Source of the DNA: Acheta domesticus
Lineage: Eukaryota; Arthropoda; Insecta; Orthoptera; Gryllidae
DNA length: 64,000 bases
Direction: 5' to 3'
NCBI GenBank assembly: GCA_031308135.1
Contig: JAHLJT010000631.1
Location: forward strand, 3,139,371 to 3,203,370
Both the position numbers and the translations under genes were made by a program. Of the stretch, positions 11,324-22,439 are shown piece after piece (positions within the stretch are counted from its first letter, which is position 1; every line of letters starts with the position of its first letter). The notes beneath the pieces were generated by a model. That model was not told where the DNA came from. It did not search any database and worked only from the letters and a program-made list of their open reading frames with translations.

Positions 11324-11465
11324 AGAGCGTAGGCTTCCGCGGCCGGAGTCAATATTAAGTTGGCTGTCCGGGTGACGCATTACGCCCTGAGGAAGGTCGC
11401 AGAATGGCGACCGAAACGTCGGCACCTTTGCCATGGACGCGGCGTCACCCGGACAGCCAACTTAA
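11324..11465 (+). mobile_element. Short retroposon with hammerhead-ribozyme-like core (copy 1)
   Basis: A 142 bp insertion between exact 15 bp duplications (11309-11323 and 11466-11480). It contains a perfect 24 bp inverted repeat (11355-11378 with 11442-11465). Between the arms lies a hammerhead-like layout: GCC at 11384-11386, CTGAGGA at 11387-11393, stem II GGTCGC/GCGACC (11395-11400 with 11407-11412), GAAA at 11413-11416, ACGTC at 11416-11420 and GGC at 11421-11423, which can pair with GCC as stem I. Known: Penelope-like retroelements carry minimal type I hammerheads with a very short stem III. There is one extra A between CTGAGGA and stem II, which a canonical core lacks. Assignment to Penelope-like elements is inference. 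Confidence 0.65.
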
Positions 11466-11723
11466 TAATATCAAATGCTGTATGATAAGAGAATAAGCAA
11501 AAAATACAAAATGAAGTCAACATTCTCTCTAGGGAGAACCGGAAGAGTGCACACAAAATAAGAACACATAAGGAACATATTGAAAAAGGTTTGAGCAACC
11601 TACCTTCACTGCATTGGGATGCCAATACGAAAAATATGTTTATCAATGACAAAAAAATTCTTATTTCACAGATCATCTTTAAGGTGTATTTGTAAATAAA
11701 CTAGGTGAAAAACGCATGCCTTA

Positions 11724-12279
11724 AGCCCGGTATACACGGTACAGTTTTCGTCCAGATTCTCGTACAGTTTCTGTACAGAAACTTCAAGATCCCGAACAAG
11801 AAGTATAAATGCGAAAAGTCGCGGATATGTACACGGTCTGTACGTTTTCTGCACGACCGCCGCTAGGAGGTGTATCGAGAAACAACTGAATTCCGCCGTC
11901 CGAGTACTTTCAGAAGTGGTATTTCTGTGCGTGCATTGTGGCTGTGATTTTTAAGATTAATTAATCATGAAGAGCATAGAAAATAAAAATTGGAACGCAG
12001 GAATTGAGGAAAAGGAAGTTTTATCATAATATATCCCTTCACATAATCGCACCTTCACACACCTAACCACAAAATCGAGATGGTCGATTATATCGTTGCG
12101 TCGGGTCAACAAATCCATTAGTGAAAGATTCTGCCGCTAGAGGCGCTTGAGTCAAACTAAGTTTTCTGCATGAAAAATAATGAGCATGCTCAAACTTTTC
12201 ATGCAGAAAACGGGCAGTCTGGACTGCACGTTTTCTGCACGTCCAATCAGCTCGAAAACTGTACCATGTTTATCGGGCT
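11724..12279. mobile_element. PIF/Harbinger-type MITE
   Basis: Terminal inverted repeats of about 27 bp begin AGCCCGGTATACACGG at the left and end as the near-complement at the right (CCATGTTTATCGGGCT). The flanks are TTA at 11721-11723 and TTA at 12280-12282, the 3 bp duplication typical of PIF/Harbinger elements. The interior repeats GTTTTCTGCACG and CATGCAGAAAA words in both orientations. No transposase is visible. Confidence 0.75.
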
Positions 12280-12589
12280 TTACAGAACTTTCTTCCTGTG
12301 TTTTAAGTTTCGTGAAAGACATCCAAACGGACAGGGATGAACTCCTGAGCGACAGGAAGAAATGAATGTAATGTGTCTGTCGAAAAGAATCTAGTATTTC
12401 AGCTGCCATTAAAAATAGGTTTTAACTCATCCGATTACAGAACAGCATAAACATGACTTGAAAACTAACGAAAGTTACGTTTAGTTCTACTTTCTCTCCA
12501 GCTAAAAAAACTTCCTAGTTTGTGTATGAACTCCAAAAAGACTAATTGTGTTCACTAAACAACACTTTTCTTTTCTTTCCAATTTAGCA

Positions 12590-13240
12590 CCTCTTCCACG
12601 CCGCGTCTCGGTACTCGTGGCGGTGGAACCTGTGTTTGGGTGTGAACGCCTGTGTGTGTGTGTGAAGAGACTTCCTGGGGCCTCAGCAGCAGAGGTGGAG
12701 GTGGCGGCGGCGCCAGGTCCACTCCCGCTCGTTATCTGCGAGTGGGCGCAGAGGCTTACGCTGCTGCTGCTGCCGCGGTGGCGCGGGGGGCGGCGCGGGG
12801 AGGAGCGGGGCGGCCGGGGGGAGCAATGACACACGCTGGCCCGGCCACCTGAATGGAGACGACGGCGGCGGCGGCGGCGGCAGTGCTCCACGCCGAGACT
12901 CGACGCCGCACGCCGCCGCCGTTGGGCGGCGCGGGCGGGCGGCGGGCGGCGAGGGGCCCGGAGGGGGCGGTAAGTGTGGCACGAGGCGGCGGCGGCGGCG
13001 GCGGAGGCGAGAGCCGGTCCGGTGAGCGCCTGGGGCAGCCGCCGCTGCCGCGGTGTGAAGTCATCGGGCCCGTGACCCCAGCGGCGGCGGCGGCGACGCA
13101 GTGAGTCACCCGTGCCAGCTGCGCCCGCCGGGGCCCGCGGCGGCGCGCGGCGTGCCCACCCGCCCGCCCGCCCTCCGCACTCCAAGGGGCATCGCGGATA
13201 TCGCCCTTGCCCATCGTGATCGGCAATCGCCAATGAGCGA
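12590..13240 (+). other. CpG island with candidate 5' exon and splice donor
   Basis: The longest and richest CpG island of the left half, with CGG and GCTGCTGCTG runs. On the plus strand an ATG at 12853 opens METTAAAAAAVLHAETRRR and continues for about 39 codons to a consensus donor, GCGGTAAGTG, at about 12968-12977. This fits a CpG-island promoter with a first coding exon, but alanine/arginine-rich frames arise readily in such sequence and no downstream exon was recognised. Treat the exon as a hypothesis. Confidence 0.35.
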
Positions 13241-13249
13241 ACTTCGCCC

Positions 13250-14510
13250 ACGAACAGCCAATACCCTCGTGCCTTTCAGCACTGTCATTTCGGTCTTTAG
13301 CTACCACTCGCGTTCCAGTGAACCCGGGTTTACTCAATCGCCCAATATGCACTATGCCCGGTTGGTCCCTCGCCTGTACTGGTAGGAACAATTCTAATAT
13401 TCATTCCTTCTATTAAAAAAAGCATGTCATTATAAATTTTTACTTTTATTACTTTCAAAACAAATGATGGTATCTGCTTTGAAATTATTGAAGGAGGTCA
13501 GGCGGAAGGGCGGTCCCTGTGCCTAGCGACGAATGAACACATTTACAAGAACTTAATTAATTATGGGCACCACAGAGGATATTTCTACATGCTGATACCT
13601 GGAAATTCAATCAAATATAAATAGGAATCGGAAAGATAACTCAATATTGGTTTTCATGATAGGCAAATCTTTAGGTAATAACAAGCTATGCAACCATATT
13701 TCAGATTCTGGATCCTTGTAGGTAGGCAGCCGTGCATTTCTAGGTATCAATGTTCAAATCTGGGTCATGTGAGGAATTAGGGTGAACAGAACGTGTTAAG
13801 AGAGAGGTTTTCCTCGGAATTCTGTTTCATCTGTTTCTGACTGCTTGCCTCTCTCCAATTTCTCCATCATCATCACTATCATCATCATTATTGTTCAGCC
13901 AGAGTAAAGGTAAATAATCAAATATAGCATCTGAACAAGTAAATACACTCTCAATGAAGATGTATTTCAGACTCTTCTCATTGAAAACGAATAATAAATG
14001 TAAATACGAAAAACACGATAGAGTTATGTGTAAGTTAAACAGTCCTAATATTAAACAGTGAAAAAAAAATTAATGGATTAAAAAGGCAATAAATGAATTC
14101 GCAAAATCTCATGTCAATATACGTCTACACACACCGCACAAGGCTAAATTGTATCGAACATTTGCGTGTGAACTGCAATAGATATTCAAACATCAGAATA
14201 AATTACCTTGAAGTGACCGACTGCGCCACGATGAACTTCAACACTTCAGATTTGGAGCATCAATATCGCAACGTGGCTTTTACTTAACATTATTTAATTA
14301 TTTATTTACAATGGAATATTCGCTCATGGAGAGACGCCTGAGCTCCTTCCACGTTGTTTAAGTTCATCACTTTCACAGTTCGTAGAAAAACATTGAATTA
14401 ATTTTCATTTCCAGTTAATTTGTCATACACCTTCTCTCTGGAAATGGGGCAGGTGGATTGCATAAATTGTAGTGAGGTTATCAACGCGATCGATGTCAAC
14501 TTTTCCCATT
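13250..14510. other. AT-rich stretch with short (ATC)n
   Basis: No gene recognised. An interrupted ATC/CAT microsatellite lies at about 13863-13893. Confidence 0.4.
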
Positions 14511-14518
14511 AAACTGAT

Positions 14519-14770
14519 TCAGAGTTTAGGTCGTCTGTTGTAGTTGTGGTCACAGGAGCGACCACCGCGCAGAATTAAGTACCATAAGGGACGAATAAAG
14601 ACATCAACCGCCCACGAGCAATCGCAGCCGAAGAAGCTGTTTCGGCCCAGTACGGAGCAGCTCTCTTCTTCCGCAATTTTCTTTCCAGCACCACTTTGAG
14701 GCACGCGGTCAACATGCCACGCGAAAGGCCAGAAACCTTGATGCATTTCATCAACGAAGTTGGCAAAGAA
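14519..14770 (-). other. Balanced-composition segment, unidentified
   Basis: This segment has higher GC than its flanks and overlapping minus-strand frames (14519-14746 and 14575-14766), without the low-complexity look of the CpG islands. I recognise no domain. It could be an exon, a decayed transposon fragment or chance. Confidence 0.2.
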
Positions 14771-14939
14771 AGTATTTCACCTCCTGCACGTTAACTTCCT
14801 TCAAAACTGCTTATTTAAAACATAAATTCCAGGTACTATGCACCGCGTGCTGTGTGTTAGAAGAACGAGAGCAATTTTCAAATCGGACAGGGGTAGGTAA
14901 ATTCGAGGCGAAAATGTGGTGGCATTTGCACGGTGCGGC

Positions 14940-15520
14940 CTGGCGAATCTCGTGTGGCGAGGCGAGGCGGCACAGGGCGGGGCGGGGCGGGGCGGGGAGG
15001 GGTGGAGCGGAGCGGGGCAGGCTGGAGCGGAGTGGGTGGAGCGGGGCGGAACGGGGCGGGGTGGAGCGGAGCGGGGCGAGGCAAGGAGGGGAGGAGAGGA
15101 GTGGGGCGTGGAGGGGCGGAGCGGGGTGGAGCGGGGCCGAGCGGGCCACGCGCCGTGGCGTCTGGCGAGGCGGGCGGGCGGGCGGGCGGGCGCCGCGGGC
15201 ACCCGCGTGTGTGGTCCCGCGCGCGAGCGGCGCCGCGCCCCCTGCGCCGCCCCGCCCCGCCCCGCCCCGCCCCGTCCGCTCCGCTCCCCCCACCACCCCA
15301 CCCCACTCCACTCTGCGGCGCCGGGGCTTTCACAAGGAAAAGCGGAGCGCGCCCGCGCCTGCGCCGTGTCGCCGCCGCCGCTGCACCGCGTGTCGAGCGG
15401 TCTAGTGCGACGAGAGGTGGCCCGCGTGGGCCTTCCCACGCCCGGAGTCCCCTCGGGCCACGAGAGGCCCACGACGCAGTGGTTGGCGCGCGCGCTCTGT
15501 ACAGCCAGTCCCGACACGCG
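14940..15520. repeat. G-rich degenerate array inside a CpG island
   Basis: Positions 14955-15160 are a degenerate array of GGAGCGGGGCGGAGCGGGGT-type units, followed by (GGGC)n at about 15172-15192 and a C-rich mirror at 15240-15310. The rest of the island is CpG-rich to about 15520. Long frames on all strands are Gly/Arg or Pro artefacts. The unit is the strand-swapped counterpart of 480-1150. Confidence 0.75.
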
Positions 15521-15524
15521 TCGG

Positions 15525-16340
15525 CAAAGAGGGTTCTTTGCAACTGCACAGCCACAAAACGTGTTGACTCCAAGTGGTCTTTTTTGCTCTGATTCACTCC
15601 ATCAAAACTCTGTTGTCGTTCAGATTACTTCTGTGGTCACGGCGTAAAAGTTCCTAAGTCAAAAATCTTGGTTTGGAGAAAACAAGGGTTAAATATTATT
15701 GAACCAATGTTTCTTCCTATGCTCAACGCTATTTCCCCACGATTTTTTGTCGTTAACGAGGCAACATTTGAATTCGGTCATTTTACAAAAATACTTAACT
15801 TGTAATTTCAGTACTTAACCCAATTTTACCAAAAATTGACTTAACAACTTTTGCCCCGTCACCAGAGACTTCATAATTCAATCCTTTCGTTCATTTCATT
15901 AGTTTATTTCATTTATTCATTCATTATTTAATTCAGAGCGTCCACTTCCCTCGCTTTCCACTTCTAGAATAAACGGCTACGATTTTCGAACCTCCTTACG
16001 GAATTTTCGACGGGCAAAGGGTGTTTCGTTAGTTTTGTATTTGTTTCGTTCCATTTCCCATTTCACTATCAGCATCGTTATGTTATTTCGACAACGAGGT
16101 AAGGAGGATTATTCACATCTTAATAAGTGATATTATGTATGAAGTTAAAAGCTAAAACTCCTTATCGAGAAATTATTTGTAATGTGCCGATGTAAAAAAT
16201 GTTTGAAGTAGTGTCAGAAATGTTAAAGAAGTGTTTGTTTACAAAACAATTAATAAATATTTCTAGTTCACAGTTGAACGAAGCGGTACCTTCCAATACT
16301 TTCAGTACCCGAAAATTAAGAAGAATTCGAAGGATCTTTG

Positions 16341-16387
<47 letters not shown>

Positions 16388-16480
16388 AATTTCTTTCGAT
16401 AAGTGCTTAAAGACAATATTATTGTTTTTAAAAAGCATTCCAAGCTTATTATTCAACAATAAAATAATGTGAAACAGTCA
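15525..16480. other. AT-rich stretch
   Basis: No gene recognised. It contains the TTA microsatellite listed next. Confidence 0.4.
16342..16386. repeat. (TTA)n microsatellite
   Basis: About 15 consecutive TTA/TAT triplets. Read in frame they give an artefactual poly-tyrosine end to the short frame at 16199-16387. Confidence 0.95.
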
Positions 16481-16554
16481 CGAATACGTGAAAGGAAACA
16501 TTAAAGGGCGCGTTGTTTACATCCAACAAAAGAGAAGCGTTATATTGTCAGAGC

Positions 16555-16830
16555 AGAGCAAGCGCGGCGGCCGCCCGCTTGTTCATGCAGCTCCGGCGCG
16601 CGGGGGACAGCCATCGGCGGCGGCGGCGAAAGCCCGGCCGGCCGTACTTCATGGCAGCGGCGGCGGCGGCGGCGGTAGAGGGTTAAAAAACCGATAAAGA
16701 GCCTGCGCGATGCGACGGCGCAGCATGGCGGCTGCCCGGAGCCCCTGCGAGGCAGGCAACTCGCCACGCACCTCTGCTCGAACAGTTGCAGCGGCGACGC
16801 TGCAGGCGGCAACAGGTTGGCGCGGGAAGG
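16555..16830 (+). promoter_or_regulatory. CpG island with ATGGCGGC motif, possible promoter
   Basis: A CpG-dense segment with CGG repeats. At about 16724 it contains CAGCATGGCGGCTGCC, which resembles the YY1-type initiator (AAGATGGCGGC) found at some animal CpG-island promoters. A plus-strand frame from 16710 runs 100 codons into AT-rich DNA, but only its first half is GC-rich. No splice donor or recognised protein supports a gene. Confidence 0.25.
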
Positions 16831-16999
16831 GACTGCTCTCCCACACGAGCAAGTGCAATAGAGCCACGAGGAGCTGCCATCAATGTGCACAATATGATAG
16901 AGATATTTTCTTTAAAGATACGGGAATAAACCATTTCGTTAACAATTTTATTGAAATGGGTACAAATGCAGTTTTGAAATGGAAACATAATAATACAAA

Positions 17000-17035
17000 A
17001 ATAAATAAATAAATAAATAAAATAAATAAAATCAA
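17000..17035. repeat. (AAAT)n microsatellite
   Basis: AAAT/AATA repeats with interruptions. Confidence 0.85.
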
Positions 17036-17059
17036 TTTTAGTTAGTTAATGTCTTATTT

Positions 17060-17700
17060 TACGTGGCGAGACTCGGACCATCAGGCCCGCTCTTCCGTCT
17101 GACCACGCAAATTTCACTACTCTCCTTTCACCACCTAGCGGACAAAGAAGGTATTATCTCGGGCGACGAAACAGGCAATTTGAATTTAGCTCGGAGGCTT
17201 CATTTAGGCTTGAGGATCTTTTACACGCAGTAAATCTACTACAAGGGACAGCCGGCTTTACTTCCCCTCCGAAGGAAGGCGTACGAAGGATTTTTTCGCC
17301 CTTATAAATCCATGGCTTCGATCGGGTTTGAACCCGCAATCCGATACGTTGGCCGTTATACCATCCGAATCCGCGAATCCGAATGTAAAAATGTATGTGA
17401 ATTATCATGATCACATGGGGAACTAACACTGCGACCTCTCGACCTATCTCGATCTCATGCCACTCAGACACAAACCCGGCTGTTGAAAGCCAAGCATTAA
17501 CCGTTACCCGTCGGGGCTTCTTGACGACGTACGGTTGTTTCCTGCAATTAAGACTGCAGCAACCCTTTGATCTTTGTAGCCTACCTTCATAGCCGTAATT
17601 GAAAAGATTACTTGTAAAAATTATAATTTCAGGGAAATATATTTGGATAGACGTCGAAAGATACGAACCCTGACAGAGCTTTAACAACCAAAGTCACACT
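17060..17700 (-). repeat. Probable dispersed repeat with tRNA-like promoter boxes
   Basis: On the minus strand TGGTATAACGG (17353-17363) resembles a pol III A box. GGTTCAAACCC (17324-17334) resembles a B box, but only about 28 nt separates their starts, shorter than in a real tRNA. A 177-codon minus frame (17154-17687) crosses the segment without any domain I know. I read it as a tRNA-derived or other dispersed repeat, not a gene. No second copy is in this window. Confidence 0.35.
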
Positions 17701-17765
17701 ATGATCTCGCTCAAAAACAAAAACATATCACAAACAGTATACGATTTCTAAGGAAATATGCACTA

Positions 17766-17912
17766 CCCAAAAAATAGTTATAAAATAGCTTGAGTATGGA
17801 TTACGATAAAAATGTATAATTCAAAAAATAGCTTGAGTATGGAACATTATAAAAAATATACAATTCAAAAAATGGCTTGAGAATGGAACACTATAAAAAA
17901 TGTACACTCTCT
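17766..17912. repeat. Three-copy 44 bp tandem repeat
   Basis: The unit contains AATAGCTTGAGTATGGA followed by ATTATAAAAAAT-type sequence. The anchor TGAGTATGGA starts at 17791 and 17834, and a variant starts at 17878. Confidence 0.85.
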
Positions 17913-17939
17913 GAAATTCCTCAAACAAAACCCTGTACT

Positions 17940-18130
17940 AACTGTGTCAGACAATAACTAGGGGGGGACTAATATTGCTAATTTCGTTCCTAATAGGATC
18001 CTTCCTCGCTACGGTTCCCGGATTTATAAACCAGGCATAACTAGTGGTGCTAAAAAAACACGTACTTTCTCTTCCGTATCTTCAAGCAAAATTGTGCGAA
18101 AAGTACGCGAATCACGCAAAATTACGTGAA
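17940..18130 (+). repeat. Fragment of dispersed repeat family 2
   Basis: It shares TAGTGGTGCTA, a following ACGTACTTTCTC / ACGTAGTCTCTC block and ACGTGAATACC-type words with 38085-38250. The same family is fuller at 18830-19340. Confidence 0.5.
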
Positions 18131-18829
18131 TACCAACCATGCACGATGCGCATTTCAGCTGTAAATAACACTAATAGTTTATATTAATGCAGAAGAAGAG
18201 GCAGCAATCATTGTGGTTTTCTGTCATTAGTGCGGCGTTACAACAATGGGTTGCAAACAACAACGACCTCTAATTCGTACAAGATACACATTTTGCCAAT
18301 TTGCATTGTTGATATCGCTAGCAATAAAATGAAACTAGAAAAAATATAATAATTAAATATAATATTTTTATGTACATAAAAATCACTCTATTTTTACATG
18401 CATTACTTTTTATTCCCACACCTTATGAAGTAAAGCGAAATCATCTATTTCTTTTCACATTTAACTCAATTAAAAGACGCAATTTAAAATAGGTTTTAAA
18501 TAATTTCTAAAAGTTTAATTATAAAATTTATAACAAAAGCAGGAAGAAGAAACGAACAAAGAAATATGTAATAGTATACAAATTCTAACTTACGTAGCAT
18601 CCAACTGCTTAGCAGCACTATTCATTTTACGAGCAGGAAGCGCAGTAACTTGGGAGCGGTATTTTTGACTAATTACTAAATTACTAAAACCTAAATTACT
18701 AACAAATAAATTACGAAAAGCCAAATTACTAAAAAATACTCATATTTTAGTAAAATTCAACATAACCTTATTTGAAGATGTTTTTGATGAATACATTTCA
18801 CTAAACATAAAAATTGTATCTTCATAATT
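18131..18829. other. AT-rich stretch
   Basis: Very AT-rich, with an irregular ATTACTAAA-type reiteration at about 18665-18740. No gene recognised. Confidence 0.5.
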
Positions 18830-19340
18830 GTAGTAAGTGTTTTCCGAAAAAATTCTGATTTTTTTCTATTTTCGAAAAATTAGTTTTAATCAACATAAGA
18901 CCTGCGCCATTCTCTTAAAAGTCTTTCAGGCTATCCAAAAACAAAATTTAATAAAAATTGTTGGCGCCATTTTTGAAAATTTTGAAAATGTCCCAGGGGC
19001 TTCATGTAAAGTACCCACCAAAATTAGAATATCCGTTTCAAATTCAAGGGACGGCGAAATCTGTCAAATCGATCGAGGAATATCAATTGTGGAGAAAATT
19101 GGCTGAACGGTTTAGTCGTTAGCGTTGTTCACAGACAGACGTTTCGCCGTCAATCGATTTTTCGGTATCAAGGCCCCATAAAACATGGTTTCTGGCTACA
19201 CCAGGATTTTTTCTAAATTTAGCAACTGGATTTATTCACTTTTTCTTTACCAAGGCCCTGTAATAACAGTTTTTCTGCCGAAAATTCGCCGTTTTTTTCG
19301 CGCAGTATTACATAACTTTCTCTTCTTAAAACGTTCATTG
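18830..19340 (+). repeat. Dispersed repeat family 2, copy 1
   Basis: Landmarks shared in the same order with 60580-61110: GGGGCTTCATGTAAAGTACCC, a TCCGTTTCAAATTC-like block, CAGACAGACGTTTCGCCGTC, and ATTTTTCGGTATCAAGG followed by CCCATAAAACATGG. A downstream TTACATAACTTTC-like block follows. Its nature (LINE tail, satellite or other) is unknown. No protein motif seen. Confidence 0.65.
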
Positions 19341-20990
19341 TTAAGCGCGACACAGTAAAACTGGTAAATACTTTTACTTTGGAATAAGGCTAATCCTTGT
19401 AATCTTATGATTTTCTGCTACTCAATTTTCTAAACTAGCAATATCTTTTACAGAAATTCATATCTTATTATCAAAAAATCTCAGTTTTTAAACACAATAT
19501 TAAAGTAAAGGTTTTATAGTTTTAATTACACCATAATAAGGTGTATAATTTATACACATGTTTACCTGCTAAACTGAATTCCAATAGCTATCTCTTCCTT
19601 CTTCTTTCCCAAAAGTTTGTAGCATTATAGCAATACTATTTTCGCAGTTTCGAAATTTTGGTGAAGTCACAATTCCATCCTCTCGTTCTACTTCGAAACA
19701 GCGAACAGTCGCGAGACCTTGCCCAGGACGAGCACGAAATAACGAGTTGTATTCTCCCACCAACAAAATTTTCAAAATACTTTTTGCAATATTCCCAAAT
19801 AGAAAACTTGCTGACTGAACAAATTAATTCTCTGTAGAATATCAACTTACTAAAGAAACAATCTCTGGTCTAAATCGTCTACGTGAGAGTAATAAAAAAT
19901 GAACGTTGCAGTTTACTTTCTACGAATTTCCAGGGGGCGAATGGTACATGTGATGGTCATTGTTTTCTTGCCGAAGAACCGCGTGCTCCTGTGACGAAAC
20001 CTCTTCCTATAATCTTTCGTTTTCTCTTCAGCGTCTAAAGTTCCAATTTTTCTCCTCTCCGTGGTTGAGATAATCGAGGATACAACACAGGAGTCTTTTG
20101 AGTACAATAATGAAAAACGTGATGGCTGCACGCACCGACTACTTCTTTCCGGGTTGCCAACTTAGACCCACTTATTATAATTGACTTCTTATAATTTGTG
20201 CCCATTTCCAAAGAAATCAGATAATGATTCACAAGAATCAGGACACAAGTAGATCAAATCCAAGAAATAAGTAATAAGGCTGTAAAGAAGAAGAAGATAA
20301 TTCATTATTAGAACGATTATTCAACTACTTTTTACAAGTCGAAAATCTGCACAAAACCTCTTCTTGAGATTATAAACCAATAATCATGAAATAGAATTCT
20401 TGGGAGAATATTTACCTCATTTGGCGAAGCGTGGTGTTTTGCAATAAGCAGATGTAGCACGATTCAATGGCTGCAATCTGATATAGGTAGAATTCCGCGG
20501 TGTCACGACCTGCAGACTGCACGTGTCGGTGTCGTCCGCTCCATTAACAATACTTCAGATTATTATGTCGCTTCCAGCAGAGTGCCACTCTATCTATGTC
20601 ATTGCCGTTGGACGGATGCATTTTTTACCTCATTTGTAATATGATTTCATTTGTAATACGTTAGTCGATCACTATTTTCCGAGCGTCTGGCGCGGGCGAT
20701 CTCTCCACGAATTTTAATGAGCGGTTACAACGAAGAAGTTTTATGAGAACTAACAATGAGAAATAACCATTTTATGGGAACAAATGATCAGAATATTTAT
20801 TTAGCACGGTTGACCACTTGTTCTCATACCTCATCATAAACAGGGTTTACGACGAAACTGAAATACCATCAAAATCTACTAGAATCAGAGAAATCAGCAA
20901 AGCAAAAAGTATTAAATTTGATTCTTCCAAAAAAAGTCTGGGTTAATGGTTTGATATTAGAAAAGGTATTCTTCCTAGCGTAACCACAAT
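19341..20990. other. AT-rich stretch, no gene recognised
   Basis: Short minus frames at 19569-20232 carry no known motif. Confidence 0.35.
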
Positions 20991-20996
20991 AATATA

Positions 20997-22040
20997 GGGT
21001 TGCCCAAAAAGAATAGTACGATTTAAACAGACCAGCATATTGTAAGTTGTACAAACATAGTTTGAAAATACATTGAGAACAAAGGTAAATGTATCACTTA
21101 GTCATTATTGACAATAGTCACTGTTTCTTGAATATTACACCTGGAAACCGACCATCATTACGTTGTACACATTCGTCGAAGCGAACTTATGCTTGCATCC
21201 CACGATGTACCATGTCCAAAGGGATTTCCTGCAAGGAGTCTCTTATCCGGCGCTTAAGATATGCCCATGTATGAGGGCGTACAGTGTAGACTTGATTGTT
21301 GGTATCCCCCTATGAAGAAATCAGGGGTAGTCAAATCTGCCTTGTGCGCTGGCCAGTATATGTGTCCAAATCTGAAAAATAATCAACGCTGAAAACCAGG
21401 GCGCAAGATAGCCATGGATAGCAGTGCCTTTTGGAATGTTGCCCCATCCTGTTGGAATCATGCCTGAGGTAGGCTGTGATTGGCCAGCGCTGGAAGAACG
21501 GTATTAACCATATTCATGTAGCGATCACTAGTAACTGTAACATTACAGCCATTGTAGTCCTCGAAGAAATAAGGGCCTATGATGCCAATCGAAACAACGG
21601 CACAACACATTATCTCATATTTACTATGATTGGGTTTGTCATGCAACTCACGTGGGTTTTCTGGTGCATAGTACCGAACATCTTGATTGTTCACGACTCT
21701 GCTAAGTTGAAAATGAGGTATCATCAGACATCATTAAGTTACTGGAGGTCTACGATCCGCTCTTTAAACGACCACGGAAATCCATAGCAAATGTCCTTCG
21801 GGAAACTTCATCATTTTCTTTGAACTGTTGCACAACCTGCATCTTATAGGGGTGGAAATGTAGATACGCTGCAAGGTACGAGGCTACATCCTTAGCGCTA
21901 AGGCATGTCAGACAGAGGAACGCCGAGGACTTCGGATTTGTGCTTGATTGTGGCTGATTCTATCCGCGCAGGGGCCCGTTGCGACCTAGGACGTCCTAAG
22001 CTTTTCAGCTAAAGGCTAGAAGCATTAATACGAAGTTGAT
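20997..22040 (-). pseudogene. Decayed mariner-family transposase
   Basis: On the minus strand, pieces of one transposase can be read in order across several frameshifts and stops. SPRRSS.HALALR (about 21880-21930) and HPYKMQVVQQF (about 21821-21856) lie in the DNA-binding half. RYYAPENPREL and IGPYFFEDYNG (about 21550-21690) precede FQQDGAT (about 21440-21460), and PDFFIGGY (about 21295-21320) comes last. The last two contain what should be the second and third catalytic Asp of the D,D,D triad. The 3' end is a terminal repeat beginning GGGTTGCCCAAAAAG at 20997, next to a TA at 20995-20996. The matching 5' terminal repeat was not found, so that end is lost or diverged. The element is dead. Confidence 0.85.
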
Positions 22041-22439
22041 TCACACACCTAACGGTGGGTGAACCAATTTCGGCGATCAGGAACTTTGTGTCAGCATGAA
22101 ATTGCTACGAAATATTCTTGGTACAATAATGGGAGACTCGTTATTTGTACATTAAGTTTCCACAAAGAAAGATCTGTGCTCTGGAGCACACTTTTGCCAT
22201 AATTGCAAATGGCTGTCCTTTCCAATTTTATTCCATACACGTATATCGCGCATACGCGAACAGTGTGTCTGCACTACATGAACCAAATCAAGGCTATACT
22301 TTCTGCGCAATACCATCCCAGACTCATCTGTTATTGCTTATACCTGGGTTTTCTTCAAAGTCAAAACCCAAATAAAACGAGTAGGTCTATAAGAACTTTC
22401 TCTCACGATTTATAACTCTTACAATCCCGAAAAAAACAC

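Noticed and set aside
14801..15647. Several 160-243 codon ORFs on both strands
   Set aside because: Overlapping frames of the G-rich array and CpG island, with Gly/Arg and Pro composition only.
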